Shown here: piece by piece, positions 39,568 to 51,223 of the stretch
Layout: every line of letters begins with the position of its first letter
Position numbering within the stretch: position 1 is the stretch's first letter
NCBI GenBank assembly: GCA_015680905.1
Contig: CM027385.1
Location: 82,605,501 to 82,669,500, forward strand
Direction of reading: 5' to 3'
Length of the DNA: 64,000 nucleotides
DNA from: Coptis chinensis
Lineage: Eukaryota; Streptophyta; Magnoliopsida; Ranunculales; Ranunculaceae
Translations under genes and position numbers: made by a program
Notes under the pieces: model-generated
Databases searched by the model: none
The model's input: only the letters and a program-made list of their open reading frames with translations
What the model was told of the DNA's origin: nothing

Positions 39568-40956
39568 ATGGCAACTTCTGTTATGGCATCCTTGAATTTG
39601 AAACCTTCTCCATTCCTTGAGAAATCAGCAGCTGTTAGAGGTGTTCCTTCACTTGCAAGGCCAACTTCTTCCTTTAAAGTTCAGGCCAGTGGAAAGAAGA
39701 TCAAGACTGACTCACCATATGGTTAGTTTTTCTTTAAATTTCTTTTGGATATGCATGGTATCGTTAGTTGAGTAGATACACAATACACTATATATTGTCA
39801 CGTATTACTACTATCAAATAAATGCATGCTGTGCACTGTTTCTTGATGTATCTATATCCAAGCATATTTTTGGGATATATAGTCCCCTATGGGCATTTGA
39901 AGCCATGCTTCAGCATAAGACATAAGATCCCGGATTGCTCCACCACTGCTTAATAGTTAAGATTTTCATAATTTTGAGAACTGGCCGGAAATGGAAATCA
40001 GGAAGAGGTGAGCCTTTAGTTAGAGTAAAAATGCCATATAACCTTTAATTAAACAACCTCTATCAGCTTCAGTAATCAGATTTTGTCCATCCTTCAAGTA
40101 CGGGTAAATAATCCTTTAACACCAACCTCAGAAGTTAAGTTACATGTATGTGTTTTCTTAGTTCTTACACATGTATTGCTGTACTTACATATAAATTTAT
40201 GAAGTCTGCTACAGCTTCTCACTTATTGTGTGGAGTTTTTCCTGTATACATATGGTATGTTAATTTTGGTAATATGGTCATCAGGACCTGGAGGTGGCAT
40301 GAACTTAAGGGATGGTCTTGATGCATCTGGAAGGAAACCTAAGGTTGAATACTTGAATAGACTTGAACATGTTACATTGAACTCTCATATTTTGCAAGTC
40401 GCATCGATGAAATTTCATCTATACATTTGATATCAACTAAAGACATAATGTTTAAACTATATCAGGGAAAGGGAGTTTACCAATTTGCTGATAAATATGG
40501 GGCTAATGTCGATGGATACAGGTAAATTTCCATCCTATATTCCTGTTAAATCATCACTAGGATGAGTTTATTTTCACGTGTTATATAAACCACGCCGGCT
40601 TAGCAAATGTATGAAACTAAACTTATCATACTTGACATACAGCCCAATCTACAGTCCGGATGAATGGGCTACAACTGGCGATACCTACAGTGGAGGTAGA
40701 ATTATGCCCTAATTTTATGCTATTAAATTCCTTCACAGTAGAGTTCTTTTGTGTTTTCATGCTATAAGATGAAAAATTATATGGGAAACCTTTTCTTTTT
40801 TTTCTTTCTTTAGTGTTACATTTCACACTTAGTCTAATGTACATTTCTTATTGCAATGCAGGTACCACTGGCCTGTTGATTTGGGCCGTTACTCTTGGTG
40901 CCCTTCTACTAGGGGGTGCTCTGCTTGTCTACAACACAAGTGCTTTGGCTCAGTAA
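39568..40956 (+). CDS. psbR: Photosystem II 10 kDa polypeptide PsbR
   Basis: Five exons: 39568-39721, 40285-40343, 40466-40521, 40643-40695 and 40862-40956, giving 138 aa. The first ~40 residues are a Ser/Ala-rich chloroplast transit peptide ([20 protein letters not shown]). The mature part contains [38 protein letters not shown] and [16 protein letters not shown], and ends in one thylakoid transmembrane helix ([20 protein letters not shown]) followed by NTSALAQ. Known role: lumen-side subunit that helps dock PsbP/PsbQ at the oxygen-evolving complex. All splice phases agree. A broken second copy without exon 1 lies 6 kb downstream. Confidence 0.95.
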
Positions 40957-41248
40957 ATATATGTCTGTGGACTGTGTTCTAGTCTGATATTCGTATTTAT
41001 GCGCAGCATGAACATACTATATGTCTATATCACTCTTTTATGTGTTGAAGTTCAACTCTTGAAATTTGATATGTAGTTGTGTTGATGGATGTAGTATTTT
41101 TTTTTCAATATCCAGTTAGTTTTGTATAACACTAGGACACAACGTAATAACTAGTTTTGCAATAAATCTAAGAACATGTAGATATACCTTCAACACTGAT
41201 ACAGGCATCTCTTCAAAACATGCCTTCATTTGCACACAGCTGAAGCCT

Positions 41249-43130
41249 TCATTGCATATGAAACAGATCCAAAGTTATACTGATATGTTCTGTCTTTTTT
41301 AAGCCTTTCAATGCACACGATGACACCAAGCATGTACAGAGAGTTCACGATGCGTCGATGCCTGTTAAACACTACACACCCCAAAATTACCTTCGATGTA
41401 GACATGTAGTGCGCCTTCTAAAAGAAAAGCCATTCTCCAAAGTATTTACAAGACCGTCTGTTCATTTTTTATGCTTAGGCCATTCGTAATGAAAACAACT
41501 TGCAAAATAATCACAAGACGACGCCTTTAAAAGCAATTGTTACATTCAATTTGCAAATATTTGCGGATATATTGATCACATATATTTTCACAAAACACGA
41601 TCAAATGTTTATTTATGAAAAATTCTTAAGTTAATGGTTTGTAGGTCCATCGGGGTGTCAGCGGCACCGAAAAACCAGAATGGAGACCCTAATTGAATCG
41701 ATGGTTTATAAATACGTACATAATTGTAGATCAAGACACAGAATACCTTTGGAACTGATTTTATTTCGAAAATCAGTCAAGATGTTCATGTCCTAAAGCT
41801 TAATGGTTCACAATAATTAAGAAACCAAAACAAATGGCGACTCTATGAAGGTGCAATGAGACATACATTTGGCAAAATTGGCTTTACAGATTGCACTATC
41901 TATTGTTGATGAATATAAATGAAACTAATAGTTGGGAAGAAACTCAAATGAAACTAATGTTCACGCATACAACTTATGGCTCTGTTTGGGCTGCAAGAGA
42001 TATTATATTACTTAACTATGATTAGGTGATACAAGTCATGAGAAGAACTACTTGTGCGTCTGCTTCTTATCCTGTCACATGTTTTACTTTGACTGTTTGG
42101 TTGACATTCACACCTATACACTCATTTTTTATACCATAAAAAAAAAAAAAAAAAAAATTGCAAATAAAACTTAAAAACAAATAAAAAGAAAAAAATTGTA
42201 ATTAAATATTGAATACATAAACACCTAATTGATTTATACAAAAAACATCCCAAAAAAAAAAAAAATTCCAATTTGATGAATAATGTGAAGATTTAAACAC
42301 TATTTTTTAGAGAACAAAAAATAAAATAAAAAAAATGTTTTAATGAAAAGAAATAAATAAGACAGGAAAAAGAAAAAATACATAAGATTTATGGTTCCAT
42401 TACTAAAATTCTCATAAAAAGATAGTGAGAGAGAGATAGAGAGAAAGAGAGAGAAAGAGAGACGTGTTTTTCTTATTATTATTTATAGCAAAAAGGTCAT
42501 CCACTGGATTAGTTATTCCTCCTCCCCTCATACTTATTTCAAAAGCAATGCACTGACCATTACCAACGAATAAGTTTGGGGAACAACAAACAAGATCTAT
42601 ATGGAAACCATAAGCAATATATGCATTCTAAGTCGGAGTTTGGAAGACAACCAAGGAACCCACCCCACCCAATAAAAACCAAAAGTATTTCTCAAGGGCA
42701 GGCTATTTTTTAAATGTATCATTACAAAGGTACCAAGCATTGCAACTTTGCAAGGAATATCATGAAAACCTAGCCAACAGTGACAATGAAATTTCCATTT
42801 GAAGCACAAAAAATACAAAAATTTCCAAACTATAGAACCCAATGTGTTTTGAATATAGATACACAAATAGGAACTTAAACTTTCATATTAATAGAAGCAG
42901 AGTTGAAAAAAACTTGTGCAAATGTATGCCTCAGTGGTAGTGGCAATTACAAAATCATCATCATTTATTCTAATAATCCGTGCATTTGATGCATCATTGG
43001 CATACTTACACATCAGTAACATATTCATTAGTCCACAGCTTCAACTGAGATTATACCATAAAACATTATTACCATGCAATGCATATAAAGAATTACAAAA
43101 CAAAGAATTACATTCTCATTTTACTTACAA
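41249..43130. other. Spacer between the psbR copies, A/T-rich
   Basis: No genes. Several A-runs (42,140-42,380), and a GA-rich microsatellite (gagagagatagagagaaag) at 42,426-42,462. Confidence 0.5.
42426..42462. repeat. GA-rich microsatellite
   Basis: Purine run of gaga/gata/gaaa units on the plus strand. Confidence 0.8.
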
Positions 43131-43135
43131 CCAGG

Positions 43136-43430
43136 AAGTGCAAATCCAAACATCAAAAGGCTAAATTTTTTATGAGCTAATATTTTAATGTAGTCAGTCC
43201 ACATGATCTAAAAGAGGATGCTAGAAATGACTTGACTGAGAAAACCAGCTAAAACCAATGGAAAGATAAAACCAAAACATAAACCACAATAAGGGGCAAA
43301 AGCACAACAATCTTAAAAGTTGTAAACAAAAACAAAACCCTCAGCCATTTTCAATAGAAATAAAAAAACCACAAAAATTGTTTCATTATAAACATTCAAA
43401 GTATATTTAAACCCATCACTGGCACCTAAG
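43136..43430. repeat. Direct repeat, copy 1 (partner 44,082-44,405)
   Basis: About 300 bp, beginning near ccaaacatcaaaaggctaaa and running past ccctcagccattttcaatag, recurs about 940 bp downstream at high similarity. The downstream copy starts directly at the end of the zinc-finger relic, so the repeated unit includes that gene fragment's 3' flank. Confidence 0.75.
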
Positions 43431-43906
43431 GAATGTAGTAGTACACAAATATTAAGCTTCAAAAAATCATAACAAACCCCAATAGATAAAAATAAAAACA
43501 CAAAAAATAAAAAAAAAAAAAACCCGAGAACTAGAAAACAATAATTCAAACAATGGTGATGAATATCTTTTTTTATCATCACTTTCAATCTTTTTTACAC
43601 ACAAAAAAAAGTCACTAAACAAACCACTGAAAACTTACAAACCAACAAAAACAATGGGATAAACATAGGATTTAAATTACCAATATATGAACCAAAGCAT
43701 GTAGATATGCATCAAACAGATTACCATTTAGAATTGGGCCTCAAAAAATTGGGCCCAGAAAAAGTTAGTTTCGTAAATTTCATACTCATATAAATATTCA
43801 TCAACCATTTCATTATTACTCAACAACAAACAAAATAGTCAAACCACCCCCAAATTAGTTAGGTTAGCAAAAACAAAACCCACAAAAAATTCATCACTCA
43901 TAATCC

Positions 43907-44140
43907 ATGGCTACCATCTCTGGTATTCTTTTATTTTTATTCTAATTAATATGTTCTTTTTTGTCTCAAGGCAAAAAGAGATTGACAAAGATCACTATCC
44001 CATGCAAAAACGTAGAATATGGTTGCAAGAAGATCTTTAAAACAATGGAAATGTGCACTGAGCATGAAGTGAATGTTTGTCCAAACATCAAAAGGCTAAA
44101 TTTTTTATGGGCTAATGTTTTAATGTAGTCAGTCCACATG
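43907..44140 (+). pseudogene. SIAH-type zinc-finger (SINA-like E3) relic
   Basis: A short exon 43907-43922 (ATG GCT ACC ATC TCT G), then a possible 48-bp intron with GT and AG ends, then a frame from 43,971 reading KKRLTKITIPCKNVEYGC, then KKIFKTMEMCTEHEVNVCP. The Cys-x6-Cys .. His-x4-Cys spacing and the IPCKN-YGC words resemble the SIAH-type zinc finger of plant SINA-like ubiquitin ligases. No RING or substrate-binding domain follows; the frame ends within the repeated flank. Such a short intron is unusual for plants. It is probably a fragment, but splicing cannot be excluded. Confidence 0.45.
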
Positions 44141-44425
44141 ATCTAAAAGAGGATGCTAGAAATGACTTAACTGAGAAAAGCAGCTAAAACCAATGGAAAG
44201 ATAAAACCAGAAACAGAAATTACAAAAAGGGGAGAACGCACAACAATCTTAAACGTTGTAAACAAAAACAAAACCCTCAGCCATTTTCAATAGAAATTAA
44301 AAAAACCACAAAAAATAACATTCTAAAAAAAATTGAATGGGCTTTAAAGAGAGAATAAAGCCTAAGTTGTTTCATTATAAACATTCGAAGTATATAAACC
44401 CATCAACAATGGCTAGCAACTCTGG
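44082..44425. repeat. Direct repeat, copy 2, with duplicated mini-exon
   Basis: Second copy of the 43,136-43,430 repeat. It is followed at 44,408 by ATG GCT AGC AAC TCT G then gtaattc, closely matching the mini-exon at 43,907. The intron-like part is now a (gttttttt)n run ending in ttttag. Confidence 0.7.
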
Positions 44426-45770
44426 TAATTCTTTTTTGTTTTTTGTTTTTTGTTTTTTGTTTTTTTTAGGTTGAGGTCTGACGTTTGTTTAAAAATTGAG
44501 AGTGAAAGAAAGGAATAAGAGGTTACAGGTTTATCATGGGTGATTAGAATTATACAAACTCACCGGTTGGCTTTGGGTATTTGGCTATTTGTTTTAGTCT
44601 CATTAACTCATCAAACATTTAAAGACATATTTAATTTGTCCCTCTTTAATGGTTTTGGACTCAAAATAAATGATAAATTATAATTTTGTTAGGCAAAAAG
44701 AGAAGTAAAAAAAAACATTGGTTTATTATTTAATTTTTTTTCATACTATTTTTTTTTTGTTAATTATAATCTCACTATAGTTGTGAAATTTTTTTGGGGT
44801 GCGGTAGTGGAAGTTTGCTAAAATAATTGGGGGGTGCTACTCTTTATAGTATGAAGATTTTTGTAGGAAATTTGTTATGTGGTAGTGGAGCTTTTCTAAT
44901 CTCAGGGGGTGCGACCGCCTCCACACGCACCCCTTATATCCATTTATGAAAAGAAGAATTCGAAAAATAAGAAAGTTGCTGATGGATTCAAGAAGTTGAG
45001 GGATCTTCTTTAGGCAAGTGAAAAAAGGGTGGAATGAGTGGGAAGAGATTGGCAATGAAAGGGAAGAAGAAATGAGATGGGTGAGGTTTTATATTCAAGA
45101 CTTGTTAATCTGGTTACTGTTTCACGAGATTTACTTTTCTTTAGTTTCATTGGTTTGAGGATTATTGATTTATAGTTATGATTGAGAGTAGTTCCATCTA
45201 GTTACTATTTGATGAGATTTACTTTTCGTTAGTTTAATTGGTTTGAGGATTATTGATTTTCAATTATAACTGAGATTGGTTAATTGGAATGTTAGTTGAT
45301 TGTTGTCTAGAATGATTGATTCTCTAAAAGTTTAATAGGTTCGAGAATTATTGATTTATAGTTATAATTGAGATTGGTTAATTGGAATGTTTGCTGATTG
45401 TTGTCTAGAAGTGTTGAATGTGGTGGTGATTAATTAGGGTATTAGCTAGTTATTTGTCAAGAAAGGATGATATGATTTTGTTTATTGGGGTGTTAGTTAA
45501 TTATTGATCAAGAATCGTTGATTTAGTTAATTGGGCTGTTAGTTACAGCTTACAATTGTTGTTTGCTTTTTTACCCTAATTACCAGCAAGTGCAAGTGGT
45601 CTGTTGGATCTTTTTTATTATTTGTTATGAAAATGGTTTATAGGTTTACAATTTATATTGTGTACATCGACGCGGCTTCATAATTAATGTAACTGGAAGA
45701 CGCAATTTCCAACCATTGGATGGAAGCCATGGTTGGGATTTTCCTTAATGTTATTTTGCTAATCCTATTT
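44426..45770. other. AT-rich spacer with degenerate tandem repeat
   Basis: At 45,100-45,420 a unit of about 110 bp (ggtttgaggattattgattt .. gagattggttaattggaatg) is repeated about three times with decay. No gene. Confidence 0.55.
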
Positions 45771-45818
45771 TCTTCTGGATATGCATGGTATCATTAGTTG
45801 AGTAGATACATAATACAC

Positions 45819-46203
45819 CATAGAAGTAAATATCCTGATATATCATAATATTTGGAGATATATATATCCAGATTTCAGAGAAAGATATATAAATATCACG
45901 ATATGTTCAGAGATATATACGACTGTAAATATCGGTGATATTTTGATGATATTTTGCGATATTTTGTGATATTTTGTATATATAACAATTTTATTTAATA
46001 TTTACTATTATATTTCAAATAAAAATAAATAATGTATCATGATATATCAAGAAATATCCACAATATTCACGATATTTTAGATATATCCACGATATTTGCA
46101 TGTGAAACAATGTCAAATATCCCCAAAGAAAAAGATATATCCACGATACATATCTAGAAATTAAATATCGATAAATACCCATATTATGATATTTTGTACT
46201 ATG
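45819..46203. mobile_element. hAT MITE, gatat-rich, family 1 copy 2
   Basis: Reverse-complement relative of 6,787-7,178. It ends in ttttgtactatg; the left end is catagaagtaaatatc. The 8-bp duplication is taatacac (45811-45818) and caatacac (46204-46211). The parent psbR intron has the empty site (acaatacactat at about 39,778), which proves insertion. Confidence 0.9.
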
Positions 46204-46482
46204 CAATACACTATATATTGTCACGTATTACTACTATCAAATAAATGCATGCTGTGCACTGTTTCTTGAAGTATCTATATCCAAGCATATTTTTGGGATA
46301 TATAGTCCCCTATGGGCATTTGAAGCCATGCTTCAGCATAAGACATAAGATCTTGGATTGCTCCACCCACTGCTTAAGAGTTTTAAGTTTGATGTTCCAA
46401 GTTAAGATTTTCATAATTTTGAGAACTGGCTGGAAATGGAAATCAGGAAGAAGTGAGCAGGTGGAAATCAGGAAGAGGTGAG

Positions 46483-46739
46483 CAGGGCAGGCCAACTAGG
46501 TGGCCGCCTAGGGACCCAGCTTGTTGGTCAAAATTTGAGCCCCAAAGTATAATCTTATACCCATTAGGCCACATGTAAAGGTTGTTCACTCCAGTTAAAT
46601 TATGTGTAGTCCAGTCCACTCAAACATTGGCCCACGACATCTTGTGTAATTGTGTAAAAGACTTGTTTTTTTTCTCAATAATATAGGCCTATTTTAAAAA
46701 ACTCATCTTGGGCCCCTCAAAGTTCAGGGCCGGCCCATG
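46483..46739. mobile_element. hAT MITE, 257 bp, CAGGGC ends
   Basis: Left end cagggcaggcc, right end ggccggcccatg. A perfect 8-bp duplication gaggtgag lies at 46475-46482 and 46740-46747. The parent psbR intron has the empty site ggaagaggtgagcc at about 40,000. Just left, a short word (ggaaatcaggaag..gtgagcag) is tandemly doubled. Confidence 0.88.
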
Positions 46740-47799
46740 GAGGTGAGCCTTTAGTTATGCACTGCACTTAGAGTAAAAATGTCATATAACCTTTAATTAA
46801 ACAACCTCTATCAGCTTCAGTAATTAGATTTTGTCCATCCTGCTTCAAGTACAGGTAAATAATACTTTAACACCAACCTCAGAAGTTAAGTTACATGTAT
46901 GTGTTTTCTTACACGTATTGCTGTACTCATATATAAATTTATGAAGTCTGCTACAGCTTCTCACTTATTGTGTGGAGTTTTTCCTGTATACATATGGTAT
47001 GTTAATTTTGGTAATATGGTCATCAGGACCTGGAGGTGGCATGAACTTAAGGGATGGTCTTGATGCATCTGGAAGGAAAGCTAAGGTTGAATACTTGAAT
47101 AGACTTGAACATGTTACATTGAACTCTCATATTTTGCAAGTCGCATCGATGAAATTTCATCTACACATTTGATATCAACTAAAGGCATAATGTTTAAACT
47201 ATATCAGGGAAAGGGAGTTTATGGTGCTAACGTTGATGGATACAGTTAAATTTTCATCCTATATTCCTGTTAAATCATCAATAGGATGAGTTTATTTTCA
47301 TGTGTTATATGAACCACGCCGGCTTAGCAAATGTATGAAACTAAACTTATTATACTTGACATACAGCCCAATCTACAGTCCAGATAAATGGGCTCAACTG
47401 GCGATACCTACAGCGGAGGTAGAATTATGCCCTAATTTTATGCTATTAAATTCCTTCACATTAGAGTTCTTTTGTGTTTTCTTGCTGAAAGATGAAAAAT
47501 TATATGGGAAACCTTTCCCCATTTTTTCTTTCTTTAGTGTTACATTTCACACTTAGTCTAATGTACATTTCCTATTGCAATGCAGGTACCACTGGCCTGT
47601 TGATTTGGGCCGTTACTCTTGGTGCCCTTCTACTAGGGGGTGCTCTACTTGTCTACAACACAAGTGCTTTGGCTCGAAAATATATATGTCGTGGACTGTG
47701 TTCTAGTCGATATTAAATTTATCTTTGCACATGAACATACTATATGTCTATATCACTTTTTTATGTGTTGAAGTTCAACTCTGGAAATTTGATATGTAG

Positions 47800-48852
47800 T
47801 GGGAAAATGTTGGCAAATATAATATTTTTCCACTATAAATTTGCCACTAAACAAACACACCCTAAGAAACAATGTTATAATATTTGTTTTTTTGGGTTAA
47901 GTTATAAGAGGGTCTTATAAGACCATGTGTTATAAGAGGGTCTTATAAGATGGTCTTATAAAGTGGCTTGTTTTTAATTTTAAGTTCTTCTTATAAACAC
48001 TTGTAAAAATAGAAAAAACAAATACATGACATCTTATAGATGGTTATTTGACAAATATAACCCTACTTTACATCACATTTAACTTGAATATATTAATTTG
48101 AAATAAACGTATAGTTTGATTTTCGGTTTCAAATCAATTTTGATAATTAGAATATCAATTTTAGGAAACTACTTTAATTGGCGGTGGTAGTGGTAGTGGT
48201 CTTAATAGCACGGTGGTGGTGGTAGTGAAGGTGATGATATTGGTTTTAATAGCATGGTGATGGTAGTGGTAGTAGAAGTGGTGGATGTCTTAATAGCACG
48301 GTGGTGGTGGTGATGATAGTTTTAATAGTACGGTGGTGGTGGTAGTGGATGTGATGATATTGGTCTTAATAGTACGGTGGTAGTGGTGGTGGTGGTGGTG
48401 GTGGTGGTGGTTTTAATAGCACAGTAGTGGTGGTGGTAGTCTTAATAGTTCGATGGTAGTGGTGGTGGAGGTAATGATGGTGGTGGTAGTGGTGGTGGTG
48501 ATGGTGGTGGTGGCAGTGGCGGTGGTGGTGGTGGTGGTAGTCGGTGGTGGTTAGGGTAATGGAGTTATTTGGAAAATAAGATAATGAAAATAGAAGAAGA
48601 GATAAATGAGGCTAGGGGTATATGGACGGGGGTGTTTGAGTCATTTTTCAAGTTATAAGACTTATAGAATTGAAGTAGATATAATTTTGGTACTTATAGA
48701 ATTGGAACCTCTTATAAGACATTTCTAGTAGAATGCCTCTTATAAGAGGCAAAAAACAAACCAAAAAAATGTCCAAAATCACTGAGCCACATCTTATAAG
48801 AGGTTATAAGACCTCAAGGTCTTATAAGAGGCAAAAACAAATGGCCCCTTAG
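47800..48852. mobile_element. Inserted 1-kb block with CTTATAAG repeats and a GGT minisatellite
   Basis: Absent from the parent psbR 3' flank (about 41,075-41,155). Both flanks of the block are dense in the palindrome cttataag (about 47,900-47,960 and 48,650-48,835), as in subterminal transposase-binding repeats. Both sides also have a tttgttttt word in inverted order. The core is a ggtggt-rich minisatellite. Exact ends and target duplication are unclear. Confidence 0.55.
48178..48560. repeat. GGT-rich minisatellite
   Basis: Units of about 40-60 bp that share cttaatagcacggtggtggt, with variable ggt/agt/gat triplets, repeat about seven times and then become almost pure (ggt)n. Strong G/C strand bias. 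Confidence 0.8.
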
Positions 48853-48952
48853 TTTTTAGGCAATAAATCTAAGAGCATGTAGATATACCTTCAACACGTA
48901 CTCATACAGTCATCTCTTCAAAACATGCCTTCATTTGCACACATTGAAGCAG

Positions 48953-50744
48953 CCCAATCATCTCTTCACTCATGTGGACTGCCATCATGACTGCTGCAGT
49001 TATCATTCACAGGTCTACTCAAACACATCCCAATTATCTCCTGCCACTGCTTGCACTAAAATCTCTATTATCCAATTTTCGGTCTATAAAATCTCCTTCT
49101 CAATGGACCAACTCACTAAAACTCCCTATTTTTAAAAACCCGACAATATGGACGAAAATACCCCAAAACTATTTTAATGGCAGAAAACAAGTTCTTATTA
49201 TTCTCCTCTTTCTCCACTACCCTCTTTCTTCTTCTTTTCTTACTTTTTCTCATTCTTTCATTTTTTTCAAATACAAAATTCTTCTTTTCTTTTTCTCAAT
49301 CAATTTCTCTTGAAATTTGTTGTTCTCCAACCAAACAAATTAAATTTGAGAAACAATATCAAGATTTGGAAATTTTGTTTCTTCCACTCAAAATCGGATA
49401 TGAGAATTGTCTACGTTTTCAATTCAAAGATGAAATCTCTTTGAATATGAAAGTCAAGTTTTTTTCAATTCAAAAATAAAATCTTTTTGAACTGTTGTTC
49501 ATTTCAAATAATTTTGCATAAGTTATGATCGACCTGTTTTCTCTATGAAAATTTAATTTTTCATAGGTCTTAAATTTACATAGATCAAGTTACTATGTAA
49601 ATATAATTTTACATATATATGACTATGTAAAAATACATTTACATATATTTTGTCAGGTGTCGAAAAATTTTCAATTCCAAAAGTTACTATGTAAATTTAA
49701 GTTTTCATAGTTCCAATGACTATATAAATATAGTTTTACATATATATGACTATGTAAAAATATATTTACATATATTATGTCAGGTGTCGGGAGAAATTTT
49801 CAATCCCAAAAGTTACTATGTAAATTTAAGTTTTTATCGCTCCAATGACTATGCAAATATAGTTATATATATATATATATATATAGCTGAAAAATTTTCA
49901 ATCCCAAAAAAGTAAAAAATAAAATAAAATAAAATGGAAAATAAAAACAGACAAGATTTTATCTCTTTTTTGGACAACAAAGGTTATTTAACAAGACCTA
50001 AATAATAAGAAGATTATGTGATATGGGTCGATGGGAGGGAATTTATACTCAACCGAGTTAGAACCAAGGAGTTGAGTCTCATTTCTTGCTATTATAAACC
50101 ACTTCCTTCCTATTTATTCCCTACACTTTTTTTTTTTTTTTTGCAAGAATAGGAATCCCGCGAGTTTCGACCATAAAGATTCCTAATACTAAAAGTTAGA
50201 TTAAAGAAGTCAGCGGACTGGTTTCGTCCCTAAAGATTTTTAAGTTTCCAAATAATAAAAAGAAAAAGGAAATAATCGAGAAACTAAAACGAAAAGTAAA
50301 AACAAATAGGAAGGCATGCAATTCACGTGAATGAATACGGCTGACAAATCCATAACACTCAAACTTTTTGAGATCACTCCAACATTCAATTCCATTTGAA
50401 CAGTTTTTCTTCTCTCCTTCATCCAAATTAACCAAATGTCCTCCTCGTCAAGGAGTGAAAGATCATAGTAGAGAAAGTACAAGTAAGGGTAAAGTTGATT
50501 ACAGAGAAAATATGTGTCTAGTGTAGGAAATCCTAGTGTTGGCTCCAGTGAGAAAACCACGGAATGCTTCGAGTACAAACAGAGAATCCGAAGAAGTAGA
50601 TGTACGTTGAATACAGACACAAGCTCGTTTTTGTCATCCAACTCAGTTTTGAGTTTTGAATATAGAACTTGAGAGGGAGGATCTTGAAGCTATTTAACTA
50701 CTTTCAAGTCGTGTTGGGTGCAACATTCCTATGCCTATCTAATG
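48953..50744. other. AT-rich spacer, no recognised gene
   Basis: Contains a 100-codon Phe/Leu-rich ORF at 49,177-49,479 (low complexity; not called), a tandem repeat at 49,573-49,870, an (at)n run at 49,862-49,885, and a T-run at 50,129-50,142. Confidence 0.4.
49573..49870. repeat. Tandem repeat, ~138 bp unit, about 2 copies
   Basis: The series ttacatatatatgactatgt .. gtcaggtgtcg .. aaaagttactatgtaaattt recurs twice, with a third partial copy. High similarity between units. Confidence 0.75.
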
Positions 50745-51215
50745 CAGTGTTTAGAAAACCGGACCGGACCGGTGGTTGAACCGGGGTCCGACCGGAACTG
50801 GTAAATTTTTGGTTCGGTTCAGTTAAAACTTGAGTTTATAATTGAACCCTCGGTCTAAGCTTAAACCGTGGTTGAACCGGCGAACCGGTTCAGTTGTAAA
50901 CCGGATCACCCTTATATAATTTTTTCTTTTTTTCTTTTTTTGAAAAATTGATAATGAACCTAACACCTAAACAAGATAATCCAAACTCCAAACCAACATA
51001 CTACTATGTATTTCTTGTATAAGAAATTTATTTTGATATATAATATCAATTAATATTGAATTAAAACATGTATTTATTCATTTTATTATTGTAATTATTA
51101 AAAAATTTGCTAAATAAATATAAATCGGTCCGACCGAGTCGAACCATGGTTGAACTTGGTTGAACCATTTTAACAAAAAATCGGCTCGATTACCGGTTCA
51201 GTTTTCAAAACATTG
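50745..51215. mobile_element. hAT element, 471 bp, with accgg-rich ends
   Basis: Ends cagtgtttagaaaaccgg and, reversed, caatgttttgaaaactg. A perfect 8-bp duplication atctaatg lies at 50737-50744 and 51216-51223. Both ends carry repeated ggttgaaccgg / ccggttcag words. No transposase. Confidence 0.88.
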
Positions 51216-51223
51216 ATCTAATG

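Larger units (their letters stand above)
45771..48952 (+). pseudogene. Broken second copy of psbR (no exon 1)
   Basis: Matches the psbR locus (39,741-41,248) from just after exon 1 through the 3' flank. Exon-like blocks: 47027-47085, 47208-47245, 47367-47418 and 47586-47700. Damage: exon 1, with the transit peptide and start codon, is absent; exon 3 lacks 18 bp and its donor GT has become TT; exon 4 lacks 1 bp (frameshift); the stop codon is lost (gctcagtaa became gctcgaaaa) and reading runs on to 47,716. Two hAT elements and a 1-kb block have inserted. Intron similarity to the parent is high, so it is a DNA-level segmental copy, not a retrocopy. Confidence 0.9.

Noticed and set aside
43136-44425. 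LTR retrotransposon with the two ~300-bp repeats as LTRs
   Set aside because: No TG..CA ends, primer-binding site, polypurine tract or target duplication; the interior holds a zinc-finger fragment instead.
49177-49479. Phe/Leu-rich 100-codon ORF
   Set aside because: Low complexity from T-rich DNA, with no orderly domain layout.
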